From assembly GCA_024707325.1 (NCBI GenBank), contig JANPZY010000004.1:1-64000 (forward strand): a DNA stretch of 64,000 nt. Direction: 5' to 3'. The DNA comes from Opitutus sp. GTDB taxonomy: Bacteria > Verrucomicrobiota > Verrucomicrobiia > Opitutales > Opitutaceae. The notes beneath the pieces are model-generated. The model worked only from the letters and a program-made list of their open reading frames with translations, did not search any database and was not told where the DNA came from. The translations under genes were made by a program, and so were the position numbers. Positions 9,861-17,775 of the stretch are shown in pieces. The stretch's first letter is position 1; each line of letters starts with the position of its first letter.

Positions 9861-11330
9861 CTAGCCTTTATCCGTCTCGGCCCAGCGGATCATGACGGGC
9901 CAGTAGAGACACCAGAGCAGAAGGATCGCGGGACTTTGGAACACCAGGTCGAGCCACGCGTGCGCGAGCAATAGACCGCAACCCGCGAACAGGCTGAGCG
10001 ACACGGGGTTTTTCCAAGCTCCGCTGCGCACGAAGCGCAGCAACCAGTAGCCGAGCATCAGCCCCAGGAACACCGTGCCCGCGAGACCCAGCTCGAGCGG
10101 GAACTGCAGCAGATCGCAATGCGCGTGTTCCCATCTCACCGGATAACGTCCGGTCGTCGGTCCGAGTTCGGGCCGCGTTTTCTGATACTCACGAAAGTGG
10201 AACTGGAAACATCCCGCGCCCGCACCGCGCGGCCAGAACTCCGAAAACATCTCGACCGTCGTCTTGCGTGCAAACTCCCGCGTCTGAAACCCCTCGTTGC
10301 TCTGCTCGGAAAGCGTCTGGAGCCGCTCCCACGCGAGCTTGGCCGGTTTGGTGCGCAAGCCGAGCGCGGCGAACCCGACGAAGAACACCGCGATCAAAAG
10401 CACCACTGGCCAGCGTCGTGTCGCGCTCGGCTGCCGGAGAAAAATCACGGCTCCTCCGATCGCGGCCAATCCGAGAAACGCGAGCGTGAGGGCGAGCGCG
10501 CCGCGCGAGTAGGTGAAGAGCACCGAAATCGCGATCGCGACGGCGATGAAGACGAACACGGCCGCCGGACTCGAGCGTTCGTGACGGACTGTTCGGCGAG
10601 TCATGAACCACGCGGCCAAGCCCACGCACGCGGCCAGCGTGAGGTTGAGGTAAGCGCCGGCGTGGTTCTTGTAGATGAAGCTCGCGAAGAACGCCGCGTA
10701 GTCGATTTTCACCAGCCAGAGCAGCTTGTTCGTGCCGGAAAGGCGCTGCACGAGGCCGGTGAGCCCGAGCACGAATCCGCACGTCGTGACGACGGCGAGC
10801 AGGATCTGCAGCGTGCGTCGACGCGTGAATCCAATCCACGCCGAGCACACGAGCAGCCAGGCCGTGGTAAAGACCATCGCGACCGGCCACGGTCCGCCGA
10901 CGTTGAACGGCGCTTTCACACTCGTCGGCAGCCAATCCGTGTAAGGGCGCAACTCGATCCACCACATGCCGCGCTCGCGTTCGTAGAGCCAGCGCCAGTT
11001 GAGCGCCTGTGTGACGACGAGCGCGATGAGCAACAGACCGAGCCAGAAGATCGGAAACCGCAGAAGCTTCGGCCAGGTGAGCAGGCGAAAATCGCCGCCG
11101 CTCGAAACGTATTTGCCAGCGTAGTTTCGCGGCCACAACGCGATCAGGATTTCGAGCACGCCGAAGCCGAGACTAATCGGCATCGTCCAGGTGCGCGTGC
11201 CGCCAAAGGCCCACGCCACAAACAACAGGTGCGCACAGATGACCGCGAGCAGCAGTCGCTCGGCAGGATGAAGAGGCACGCGCGCGTGTCCGCGGAAGCG
11301 AGCGAAAGTCGGTGTTTCTGAAGGCCGCAC
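9861..11330 (-). CDS. O-antigen ligase/polymerase-family membrane protein
   Basis: 489-residue polytopic inner-membrane protein with roughly ten to twelve hydrophobic segments and a Wzy_C/O-antigen-ligase-like layout. A large loop in the C-terminal half holds 'GAGCFQFHFREYQKTRPELG' and 'RWEHAHCDLLQFPLELGLAGT', the arrangement of charged and His residues usual in these enzymes. It would polymerise or attach lipid-linked glycans made by the neighbouring pathway. Ligase and Wzy polymerase cannot be told apart from sequence alone. It is transcribed against the CapD-like operon, with a repeat block on each side. Confidence 0.8.
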   Translation of the reverse strand: MRPSETPTFARFRGHARVPLHPAERLLLAVICAHLLFVAWAFGGTRTWTMPISLGFGVLEILIALWPRNYAGKYVSSGGDFRLLTWPKLLRFPIFWLGLLLIALVVTQALNWRWLYERERGMWWIELRPYTDWLPTSVKAPFNVGGPWPVAMVFTTAWLLVCSAWIGFTRRRTLQILLAVVTTCGFVLGLTGLVQRLSGTNKLLWLVKIDYAAFFASFIYKNHAGAYLNLTLAACVGLAAWFMTRRTVRHERSSPAAVFVFIAVAIAISVLFTYSRGALALTLAFLGLAAIGGAVIFLRQPSATRRWPVVLLIAVFFVGFAALGLRTKPAKLAWERLQTLSEQSNEGFQTREFARKTTVEMFSEFWPRGAGAGCFQFHFREYQKTRPELGPTTGRYPVRWEHAHCDLLQFPLELGLAGTVFLGLMLGYWLLRFVRSGAWKNPVSLSLFAGCGLLLAHAWLDLVFQSPAILLLWCLYWPVMIRWAETDKG

Positions 11331-11429
11331 GCCGGCAACATTGGCCAGCGTCGGCGTCGCGGGAAGAATTTTGTGGAGCTTTCAGCGCAGGACACAGAGA
11401 GCGCCGAGGAAACGAGCCGTTGAACGATG

Positions 11430-12027
11430 AAGGCTGAAAATTGAAAGACCCGGACCGGGATCACGGGACCGCAGAGAGGGAAAAATCGGGAAAGGATTAA
11501 TATGGAAATCAGGAAATGAGGTGTTGAGGCCCCAAGCCGGATCACGGAAGCACGGAAGGGCGGAAACACGGAAATCACTGGGGACGCGACGCCCTCGTCG
11601 CGTTATTCGTATCCACCGCGGCGAGGGCGCCGCGGCTCCAGCGATCTCTCAACTCTCAACCCCTACAGACGGAGTAGTTGAAAGGTGATGGTTGAAAGTT
11701 GAAAGACCGAGCAGCCAAGGTAGGGCGAGCCGTCTCTCAACTCTCAGCTCTCAACTCTCAGCCCTACTATCTGGAAATCAGGAAATCAGGTTCAGACATC
11801 CGCCACACTGATTCCGGCTTTCCAGCTTTCCACATTTCAAGGAAATCGGTCCCTCCTGAGTTCCAGATAACTCTTTGCCACCCGAAGGCCCCGACGTTCG
11901 CGGCTCGCCCTGCCTTGGCTGAGCTTTCGCCGCACACGTGGGAAGCGTCCGAAGCTCTATCTCAGCCTCTGTGTTCTCCGTGTCGGAGCTCCGTGCCCTC
12001 TGTGGCGAAATATCACGCGCGACGCAC
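11430..12027 (+). repeat. Composite repeat block R4 plus short dispersed motifs
   Basis: About 700 bp (11331-12027) without a credible gene. One full plus-orientation composite copy has octamers at about 11545-11575, hairpin 1 at 11584-11603, hairpin 2 at 11616-11635, and heptamer runs at about 11645 and 11740-11765. The segment 11640-11740 nearly repeats 2160-2260. A 19-bp motif (agccaaggtagggcgagcc) at about 11710 recurs with one change inverted at about 11904-11922. Around 11960-12010 there are motifs of the 'ctctgtgttctccgtgtc' type. No gene is supported. Confidence 0.82.
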
Positions 12028-12705
12028 TCAGAGGTTCTTCGTGTAGAGATTCCCTTGCAGATCGGAGAAGGTCAGGCGGCTCGGTTCGACTTTGATCAGC
12101 TTTACGCCGAGTTCGCGCTGCACGATGTCGTTCACGCGATAGACGCGCTCGTTCATCAGCACGCGACTGTCGTCGCCGGACGAGCGGATGCCGGTGACGC
12201 GAACGGCATCGACGAAATCCTGAATCCGCGGATCGGGCGCTGTCGTGCTCGGCAACGTGAACAACGGCGCGGCGGGCGTGGGCGCGACCGTGTCCGCACT
12301 CGGGCTCGACTCGGGCTGCACCGTGGCGGGATTCGGTGCGGGCTCGGTCCCGACTCGAGCCGCACTTTGTCCCGACTCGGGCGCAGGTGTGGTCGTGTCC
12401 GGCAACTTGATCAGTGGAGCGACGATCACCGGGCTCGGTTCGTCAATCGGCGCGGGCAGGGGAGTTGGCTGCGCGATAGCAGGAGCCGGCGCGGTTTTCG
12501 GAGCAGGCGCGCGGTTGACCAGAATTACGGTGAGCACAACCGAAAGCACCACGAGCACGGCGGCCGCAGTGCTGAGCAGCACGATCGTCTCCTTGGACAA
12601 CCCGCGACGCGGGCCGGCTTGCGTGCCGGACGCGGGCGTTTGTCCCGCGGCTTCTTCGGCGCGCTGGCGTTGGGCTTTCTTGAGAGCTTCGTTGATCAGG
12701 CTCAT
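12028..12705 (-). CDS. GspB-like secretion-associated protein
   Basis: 225 residues. Opens with 'MSLINEALKKAQRQRAEE', the N-terminal signature of GspB/ExeB-type proteins, followed by a membrane segment (about residues 42-64), a Pro/Ala/Thr-rich linker (about 65-150) and a small C-terminal domain (DPRIQDFVDAVRVTGIRSSGDDSRVLMNERVYRVNDIV...). In type II secretion GspB partners the ATPase GspA/ExeA; here an ExeA-like ATPase lies 8 bp upstream in the same operon. No other gsp genes are in the window, so the pair may instead serve the exosortase/exopolysaccharide or pilus machinery. The linker is partly encoded by five units of the 22-bp repeat (12293-12402). Confidence 0.8.
   Translation of the reverse strand: MSLINEALKKAQRQRAEEAAGQTPASGTQAGPRRGLSKETIVLLSTAAAVLVVLSVVLTVILVNRAPAPKTAPAPAIAQPTPLPAPIDEPSPVIVAPLIKLPDTTTPAPESGQSAARVGTEPAPNPATVQPESSPSADTVAPTPAAPLFTLPSTTAPDPRIQDFVDAVRVTGIRSSGDDSRVLMNERVYRVNDIVQRELGVKLIKVEPSRLTFSDLQGNLYTKNL
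12293..12402. repeat. 22-bp repeat array inside GspB-like coding sequence (5 units)
   Basis: Five exact 22-bp units in the same orientation as A1 (12293, 12315, 12337, 12359, 12381). For example, 12293-12314 fits the A1 consensus at nearly every position. Together they encode a low-complexity Pro/Ser/Ala linker. Because 22 is not a multiple of 3, successive units are read in different frames, all without stops. Confidence 0.75.
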
Positions 12706-12713
12706 CCGGAAAA

Positions 12714-13529
12714 TCAGTCGGTGAGATTCGAGGTTTCGCGAATCGCGCGGCGCATGTCCCAGTAATTCACTTCGTCGGAATCGCGAATGTAGGCGGCGAG
12801 CAGCGCCTTGTCGCAGAGATTATTCACGATGCGCGGGATTCCCTTGCTGGCGCGGTGCAGCGCGCGCAGCGCCCAGCGCGTGAACGTCGGCCGGCCCGTG
12901 CCGCCGGCGAGCGTGAGGCGGTGCTGGATGTAGTGCTGCATGTCGTGGAGGGACAGCGGGTGCAGTTCGTAGTGCACGAGAATACGCTGGCGGAGCTGAC
13001 GCAGTTCCTCGCGGGCGAGGACTTCCTTCAGCTCGGGTTGTCCCATCAGGACGATTTGCAGGAGCTTCTGCTTGTCGGTCTCGAGATTCGAGAGGAGCCG
13101 GATCTGCTCGAGCACGTCGAAGGAAAGATTTTGCGCCTCGTCGATGATGAGCACGATGTCGCGTCCGCGCTCGATGCGCTCGAGCAGGACCTTGTTCATC
13201 TGCGCGACGAGATCGACCTGGCTGCGCGCGAGTTTGGTTTCGCCGAGCTCGGTGAGGATGGCCTTGAGCATCTGCGTCTCGGTGACGCGCGGATTGAGGA
13301 TGAGCGCAGTGTCGTAGTGCGCGGGATCGAGCTCGTTGAGAAAGCGCCGGCAGAGCGTCGTCTTGCCGCAGCCCACTTCGCCGACGAGCGCGATGAAACC
13401 TTTGCGCTGCTGCACGCCGTATTTCAGGTGTTGCAGGGCTTCCTGGTGGGTGGGACTGAGGTAGAGAAAGCGCGGGTCCGGCGTGATGTTGAACGGCATC
13501 TCGCTAAACCCGTAGAAGCTCTGATACAT
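12714..13529 (-). CDS. ExeA/GspA-like AAA ATPase (PEP-CTERM-locus type)
   Basis: 271-residue P-loop ATPase. Begins 'MYQSFYGFSEMPFNITPDP' like ExeA/GspA and the XrtA/PEP-CTERM-associated ATPases. Walker A is GEVGCGKTT (about residues 45-53), Walker B is 'DIVLIIDEAQNL', and 'LRQRILVHYELHPLSLHDMQHYI' is the usual C-terminal part. It lacks the peptidoglycan-binding C-terminal domain of full-length ExeA. ATG at 13529 is preferred over upstream in-frame codons because of this N-terminal match. Operon with the GspB-like gene; probably works at the inner membrane in assembly of a secretion or polysaccharide complex. Confidence 0.85.
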   Translation of the reverse strand: MYQSFYGFSEMPFNITPDPRFLYLSPTHQEALQHLKYGVQQRKGFIALVGEVGCGKTTLCRRFLNELDPAHYDTALILNPRVTETQMLKAILTELGETKLARSQVDLVAQMNKVLLERIERGRDIVLIIDEAQNLSFDVLEQIRLLSNLETDKQKLLQIVLMGQPELKEVLAREELRQLRQRILVHYELHPLSLHDMQHYIQHRLTLAGGTGRPTFTRWALRALHRASKGIPRIVNNLCDKALLAAYIRDSDEVNYWDMRRAIRETSNLTD

Positions 13530-13633
13530 GCCGGGAGGCGAGGCTGGGGCCGCCCGGGGAAAACGCACGCCAATTTCGTGTAAGCGGTTTCCTAAAAACC
13601 TGTGTCCTGAAAAGAATTGCGTGCCCGGCGCGC

Positions 13634-13942
13634 GTGGCCGTTGATCGGGCACTCATTGCCGTGACGCTTCGTCGCCTAATCGTGATGCTCTACATCGTGC
13701 TGTTTGTCGGCGCGGCCGTGGCGTCGGGCGTGTATTTCTGGGAGGCGCGCGAGGAATACAACCGCTTGCGCCAGATCGAGGGAAACAGCCGGCGCCGGCT
13801 GGCCGAAGCGCAGGCGCGACTCGCGGAGCAGGAAAAAATCCTCGAACGCCTCCGGACCGACCCGGTCTACGTCGAGAAAGTTATTCGTCGACGCCTGGGT
13901 TACGCCAAGCCCGACGAGTTCATTTTCCGTTTCGAGGACTAA
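13634..13942 (+). CDS. FtsB/DivIC-like septum formation initiator
   Basis: 102 residues with one membrane segment (about 17-35, LYIVLFVGAAVASGVYFW), a following coiled coil (residues 37-75, heptad pattern with many Arg/Glu/Gln) and the short conserved tail 'DPVYVEKVIRRRLGYAKPDEFIF'. This is the FtsB/DivIC layout; the protein links the late divisome through FtsL/FtsQ. GTG at 13634 is used; a shorter ATG start at 13685 would still contain the membrane segment. Divergent from the ATPase gene, with the intergenic stretch 13530-13633 probably holding both promoters. It lies 18 bp before the UAP1-like gene. Confidence 0.85.
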   Translation: MAVDRALIAVTLRRLIVMLYIVLFVGAAVASGVYFWEAREEYNRLRQIEGNSRRRLAEAQARLAEQEKILERLRTDPVYVEKVIRRRLGYAKPDEFIFRFED

Positions 13943-13960
13943 CACCACCAACACACCAGC

Positions 13961-15382
13961 ATGGCGCAGCACCCGCTGATCCAGAAATTCGAACAAGCCG
14001 GCCAAGGCCACGTCTTCGCGTTCTTCGCGCAACTGCCGCCCGCCGCCCAGGAACAACTTCTCGCCGAAGCAGGCGAAATCGATCTCGACGAGATCGCGCA
14101 TCTCACGAAGACGCTGCTGCAAAAGGGAGCGGCGTCCGTGAATCTGCAGGGACTCGAGCCCTCGCCGTATGAGTTGCGTCCGGAAAGCGGCGGCAACGCC
14201 GCCGACTGGGCACGCGCGAAAGCCACCGGTGAAGCTGCGCTGCGCGCCGGCCGCGTCGCGGCGTTCACGGTCGCGGGCGGGCAGGGGACGCGACTCGGTT
14301 ACGACGGCCCCAAGGGCACGTATCCGGTCACGCCGCTGAAGCAGAAAACGCTTTTCCAAGTGTTCGCCGAAAAGATCCGCGCCGCCGGCCTGCGCTACGG
14401 CAAAGCGATCCACTGGTTCATCATGACCAGTCATCAGAATCACGCGGCGACCGAGGCGTTTTTTAAGGAGCACAAGTTCTTCGGTCTCGCCGAGACGCAC
14501 GTGCACTTCTTCCGCCAGGGACGCATGCCGGCCGTCGATCTGCAGGGCAAAATCCTGCTCGATTCGAAGCAGTCGATCGCGATGTCGCCCGACGGTCACG
14601 GCGGTTCGCTGCGCGCACTCGAACGCAGCGGCGCGCTCGATCTGATGGAGCGTGAGGGCATCGACACGATCAGCTATTTCCAAGTCGACAATCCGCTCGT
14701 CCGCGCGATCGATCCGGCGTTCATCGGCTGGCACATCGAGCGCCGCTCGGAGATGTCGAGCAAGATGGTGCCGAAGGCGTATCCCGAGGAGAAGCTCGGC
14801 CACTTCTGCGTGCAGGACGGCAAGCTCGTCGTGATCGAATACTCCGATCTGCCGATGGAGATGCAGCGCGAGACCGACTCCAACGGACGTCTGCGCTACC
14901 TCGCGGGCAGCATCGCGATTCACGTGCTCGACCGCCAGTTCGTGCGCCGCATGGCCGCGGGCGGCGAGGGCGTCGCGCTGCCGTTTCACCGCGCGGACAA
15001 AAAGATTCCGACGATCGACGCGCAGGGAAATCCGGTGAAACCGGAGAAGGCCAACGGCGTGAAATTCGAGATGTTCGTGTTCGATGCGCTGCCGTTCGCC
15101 AAGAATCCGGTCGTGATCGAAACGCTGCGTGCCGACGATTTCTCGCCGGTGAAAAACGCCGAGGGCGTAGACTCACCGAAGACCTGCCGCGAAGACCAAC
15201 TGCGTCAGTTCGCGCGCTGGCTGAAAGCCAACGGCGCGGAGATCGCGACCGACGACACCGGGTTGCCGTCCGTCGCAATTGAGGTCGGCCCGCTCTTCGG
15301 TTACGACGAGGATTCGTTCGCCGAGTCGTGGGCGCGCCTGTCGGAAAAACCGCGTCTCGCCGAGGGGCTTTACCTCGGATAA
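13961..15382 (+). CDS. UDP-sugar pyrophosphorylase, eukaryotic UAP1-like
   Basis: 473-residue nucleotidyltransferase of the UDPGP family, closest in pattern to UDP-N-acetylhexosamine pyrophosphorylase (UAP1/AGX). It would form a UDP-sugar from UTP and a hexosamine (or hexose) 1-phosphate. The uridine-binding motif is 'VAGGQGTRLGYDGPKGTYPV' (about residues 106-125), with 'GHGGSLRAL', 'QVDNPLVRAIDPAFIG' and 'NGVKFEMFVFDALPF' following as in UAP1. Bacterial GlmU has a different architecture, so this is a eukaryote-like form known in Verrucomicrobiota/Planctomycetota-type genomes. The phosphohexomutase gene follows, fitting supply of activated sugars. Exact sugar specificity unknown. Confidence 0.85.
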   Translation: MAQHPLIQKFEQAGQGHVFAFFAQLPPAAQEQLLAEAGEIDLDEIAHLTKTLLQKGAASVNLQGLEPSPYELRPESGGNAADWARAKATGEAALRAGRVAAFTVAGGQGTRLGYDGPKGTYPVTPLKQKTLFQVFAEKIRAAGLRYGKAIHWFIMTSHQNHAATEAFFKEHKFFGLAETHVHFFRQGRMPAVDLQGKILLDSKQSIAMSPDGHGGSLRALERSGALDLMEREGIDTISYFQVDNPLVRAIDPAFIGWHIERRSEMSSKMVPKAYPEEKLGHFCVQDGKLVVIEYSDLPMEMQRETDSNGRLRYLAGSIAIHVLDRQFVRRMAAGGEGVALPFHRADKKIPTIDAQGNPVKPEKANGVKFEMFVFDALPFAKNPVVIETLRADDFSPVKNAEGVDSPKTCREDQLRQFARWLKANGAEIATDDTGLPSVAIEVGPLFGYDEDSFAESWARLSEKPRLAEGLYLG

Positions 15383-15462
15383 TCGGACCTCCAACCTGCC
15401 GGTTGCGCCGGCGTCTGTGCGCAGCCGGCTCCGCTTCAGTTTCAGCTACTTTCATTTTCCCA

Positions 15463-17412
15463 ATGATCCTCAACGACCGCATCCAGTCCGCCGCCAAAGC
15501 CGGCCACCTGCTCGCCAGCACGGCCGAAAACATCGCCGCCTTCCTGCAAGCCGGCCTGCCCGTGTGGGTGCAGCAGAGCATCGCCGAGCTCGTCGATCGC
15601 GAGGCGTGGGGCGAACTCAACGACCGGTTTTATCGCTATCTCGAATTCGGCACCGGCGGCATGCGCGGCCGCACCATCGGCGTCGTCGCGGCGTCGGCCG
15701 AGACTGGCACGCTGAGCGCGACCGGCACGCCCGAGCACGCCGCGGTGGGCAGCAACATGCTCAACGATTTCACGCTCGTGCGTGCGACGATCGGACTCTT
15801 TCGCTACACCAAAAAGTTCCTCGAGCAAAACGGCGACAGCGCGAAGCCGCGCATCGTGATTGCGCACGACGTGCGCCATTTCTCGCGGCACTTCTGCGAA
15901 CTCTCCGCCGCGACGTGGACGCGCCTCGGTGGCGAGGCGTTCATCTTCGACGGGCCGCGCCCGACGCCGCAGCTCAGCTTTTCGGTGCGCTCGCTGAAGG
16001 CGCACGCGGGCGTCGTCATCACCGCGTCGCACAATCCGCCGCACGATAACGGATTCAAGGCCTACTTCGGTGACGGCGCCCAGGTCGTGCCGCCGCATGA
16101 CAAAGGCATCGTGAGTGAAGTGAACGCCGTGCCGCTCAGCGAAATCGGCGGGCATCTCGAAAAGTCTCTCGATGGCGTCACCACGCTCGGCCGCGAAGCG
16201 GACGACGCCTATCTCGCCGTGGCCGCAAAGGCCGTGGTCGATGGTGGCGTCTTTGCGAAGGCGAAGCTGAAGGTCGTCTTCACCAACATCCACGGCACCG
16301 GCGCGGTGCACTCGGTGCCGCTGCTCAAGCAAGCCGGCTGCGACGTGCACACGGTGGCCGATCAGCTCGAATTCGACGGCCGTTTCCCGACCGTGAAATC
16401 GCCGAATCCGGAAAACGCCGAAGCGCTTTCGCGCGGCGTCGCGCTCGCCGATCAGATCGGCGCGGACGTGGTCATTGCGACCGATCCGGATTGCGATCGC
16501 ATGGGATGCGCGGTGCGCAACAAGGCCGGCAAACTCGAACTTCTGACCGGCAACCAGATTGGCGCGCTGCTCGCGGATTATCGCCTCACGAAGTTCAAGG
16601 AGCTCGGCTGGATTCCCAAGGACGGCAGCTCGCACGTCGCGATCGTGAACACGTTTGTGACCTCGCAGCTCCACGACGCGATCGGTCGCGGCCACGGCGT
16701 GAAAGTCATCAAGACCCTCACCGGCTTCAAGTGGATCGCCGCCAAGATGCGCGGCTACGAGGAGCAGCTCACGAAAGCGATGGGCGCTGGCTTCAACTAC
16801 GACGCGACGCCGTTCGAGGAGCGCGTGAAGCTGCTGCAACAGCACAGCACGTTTTACGCGTTCGGCTGCGAGGAAAGCTACGGCTACCTGCCCAACGACT
16901 ACGTGCGCGACAAGGACGGCAACACCGCGAGCCTCATGTTCGCCGAAGTCTGCGCGTGGGTGAAGAGCCGCGGCCTGACCGTGCCGGAGTATCTCGATGA
17001 GATTTTCCTGAAATACGGCTTCTACCTCGAGGGCACGATCAACCTCTACTACGAGGGCGCGAGCGGCAACGCGAAGATCAAGCGCATCCTCGACACCTAT
17101 CGCTCGAATCCGCCGCAGACGTTCGGCGACATCGCCGTGACGAAGTTCGAGGACTTCGGTCGTCAGGACATTCGCGACGCCGACAACGAGCTCATCCCGA
17201 AGCAGGATCTCTATTTCGTGACGCTGGCCAACGGCTATTCGTTCGCCGCGCGCGGCAGCGGCACCGAGCCGAAGATGAAGTTCTACGTCTTCGCGAAGGA
17301 GAACGTCGCCAACGCGAGCGAACTCTCGACCGTGAAAGCGCGCGTGAAGGAAACGCTCACTGCGCTCAGCGCGCTCATCGAAGCCGACGCGAAGCAACGC
17401 GCGGAAGGCTGA
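15463..17412 (+). CDS. Phospho-sugar mutase (phosphoglucomutase/phosphomannomutase family)
   Basis: 649-residue alpha-D-phosphohexomutase interconverting hexose 6- and 1-phosphates. All four domain signatures are seen: phosphoserine loop 'VITASHNPPHDNGFKAYFGDG' (about residues 186-206), Mg-binding 'DPDCDR' (about 343), sugar-binding 'GCEESYGY' (about 468) and phosphate-binding 'GSGTEPKMKFYV' (about 599). The length and 'EFGTGGMRGRTIG' fit the long PGM2-like class. ATG at 15463 is chosen because the sequence before it does not look coding in character. It lies 80 bp after the UAP1-like gene, so hexose 1-phosphate could be passed to that enzyme. Confidence 0.93.
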   Translation: MILNDRIQSAAKAGHLLASTAENIAAFLQAGLPVWVQQSIAELVDREAWGELNDRFYRYLEFGTGGMRGRTIGVVAASAETGTLSATGTPEHAAVGSNMLNDFTLVRATIGLFRYTKKFLEQNGDSAKPRIVIAHDVRHFSRHFCELSAATWTRLGGEAFIFDGPRPTPQLSFSVRSLKAHAGVVITASHNPPHDNGFKAYFGDGAQVVPPHDKGIVSEVNAVPLSEIGGHLEKSLDGVTTLGREADDAYLAVAAKAVVDGGVFAKAKLKVVFTNIHGTGAVHSVPLLKQAGCDVHTVADQLEFDGRFPTVKSPNPENAEALSRGVALADQIGADVVIATDPDCDRMGCAVRNKAGKLELLTGNQIGALLADYRLTKFKELGWIPKDGSSHVAIVNTFVTSQLHDAIGRGHGVKVIKTLTGFKWIAAKMRGYEEQLTKAMGAGFNYDATPFEERVKLLQQHSTFYAFGCEESYGYLPNDYVRDKDGNTASLMFAEVCAWVKSRGLTVPEYLDEIFLKYGFYLEGTINLYYEGASGNAKIKRILDTYRSNPPQTFGDIAVTKFEDFGRQDIRDADNELIPKQDLYFVTLANGYSFAARGSGTEPKMKFYVFAKENVANASELSTVKARVKETLTALSALIEADAKQRAEG

Positions 17413-17454
17413 GGGCTGGAGAGAGTTGAGAGCTGAGAGTTGCTCGGCTCTCGC

Positions 17455-17630
17455 TCGCGGCTTGGTCGCGGGCCGGTGCGCACCGTGTCGCGACTCGGTC
17501 CGCACCATGGCTCGACTGTGTCCGCGTCGTGGTCCGACTCGGTGCGGACATGAGCTCGAGCCTGTGCGGACGTTGGCACGGCGTGGTTTGCGCGTTGGCT
17601 CGAAGCGGCTCGGGCTTGGGCGCGAGTCAG
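17455..17630. repeat. 22-bp tandem array A2 (8 units)
   Basis: Eight 22-bp units in the same orientation as A1 (starts 17455, 17477, 17499, 17521, 17543, 17565, 17587, 17609). The array starts 43 bp after the mutase stop; those 43 bp contain 'gagagttgagagctgagagt', a heptamer run like that of the composite repeats. The first and last two units are the most diverged. Confidence 0.85.
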
Positions 17631-17775
17631 ACGAAGAAGTGAGCCCAGCTGGCGCCAACTTTTCTCAGGTGAATACCGTAGGGAAAACGGCCGAGTTTTG
17701 CCTCGTCGCACACGCTTGCGGAGACCAAGTTCGCGTTGCCGGCCGGTTCAGCCGTTTCGGCGGTTTACCCTGTCC
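17631..17775 (+). promoter_or_regulatory. Leader region of metalloprotease gene
   Basis: 145 bp between array A2 and the start codon. Several short G/C-rich self-complementary pieces are visible (ccggccgg near 17739, gccgtttcggcgg near 17753), and the base composition differs from the array. It would hold the promoter and 5' UTR. I do not recognise a known riboswitch consensus. Confidence 0.3.

Noticed and set aside
15442-17658. Long minus-strand open frame (738 codons) opposite the phosphohexomutase
   Set aside because: Its protein is Arg/Glu/Leu-rich without domain features; it mirrors the GC3 bias of a well-supported gene on the other strand.
17631-17775. c-di-GMP or cobalamin riboswitch in the metalloprotease leader
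   Set aside because: No conserved core of either aptamer could be placed; only general GC-rich pairing is present.
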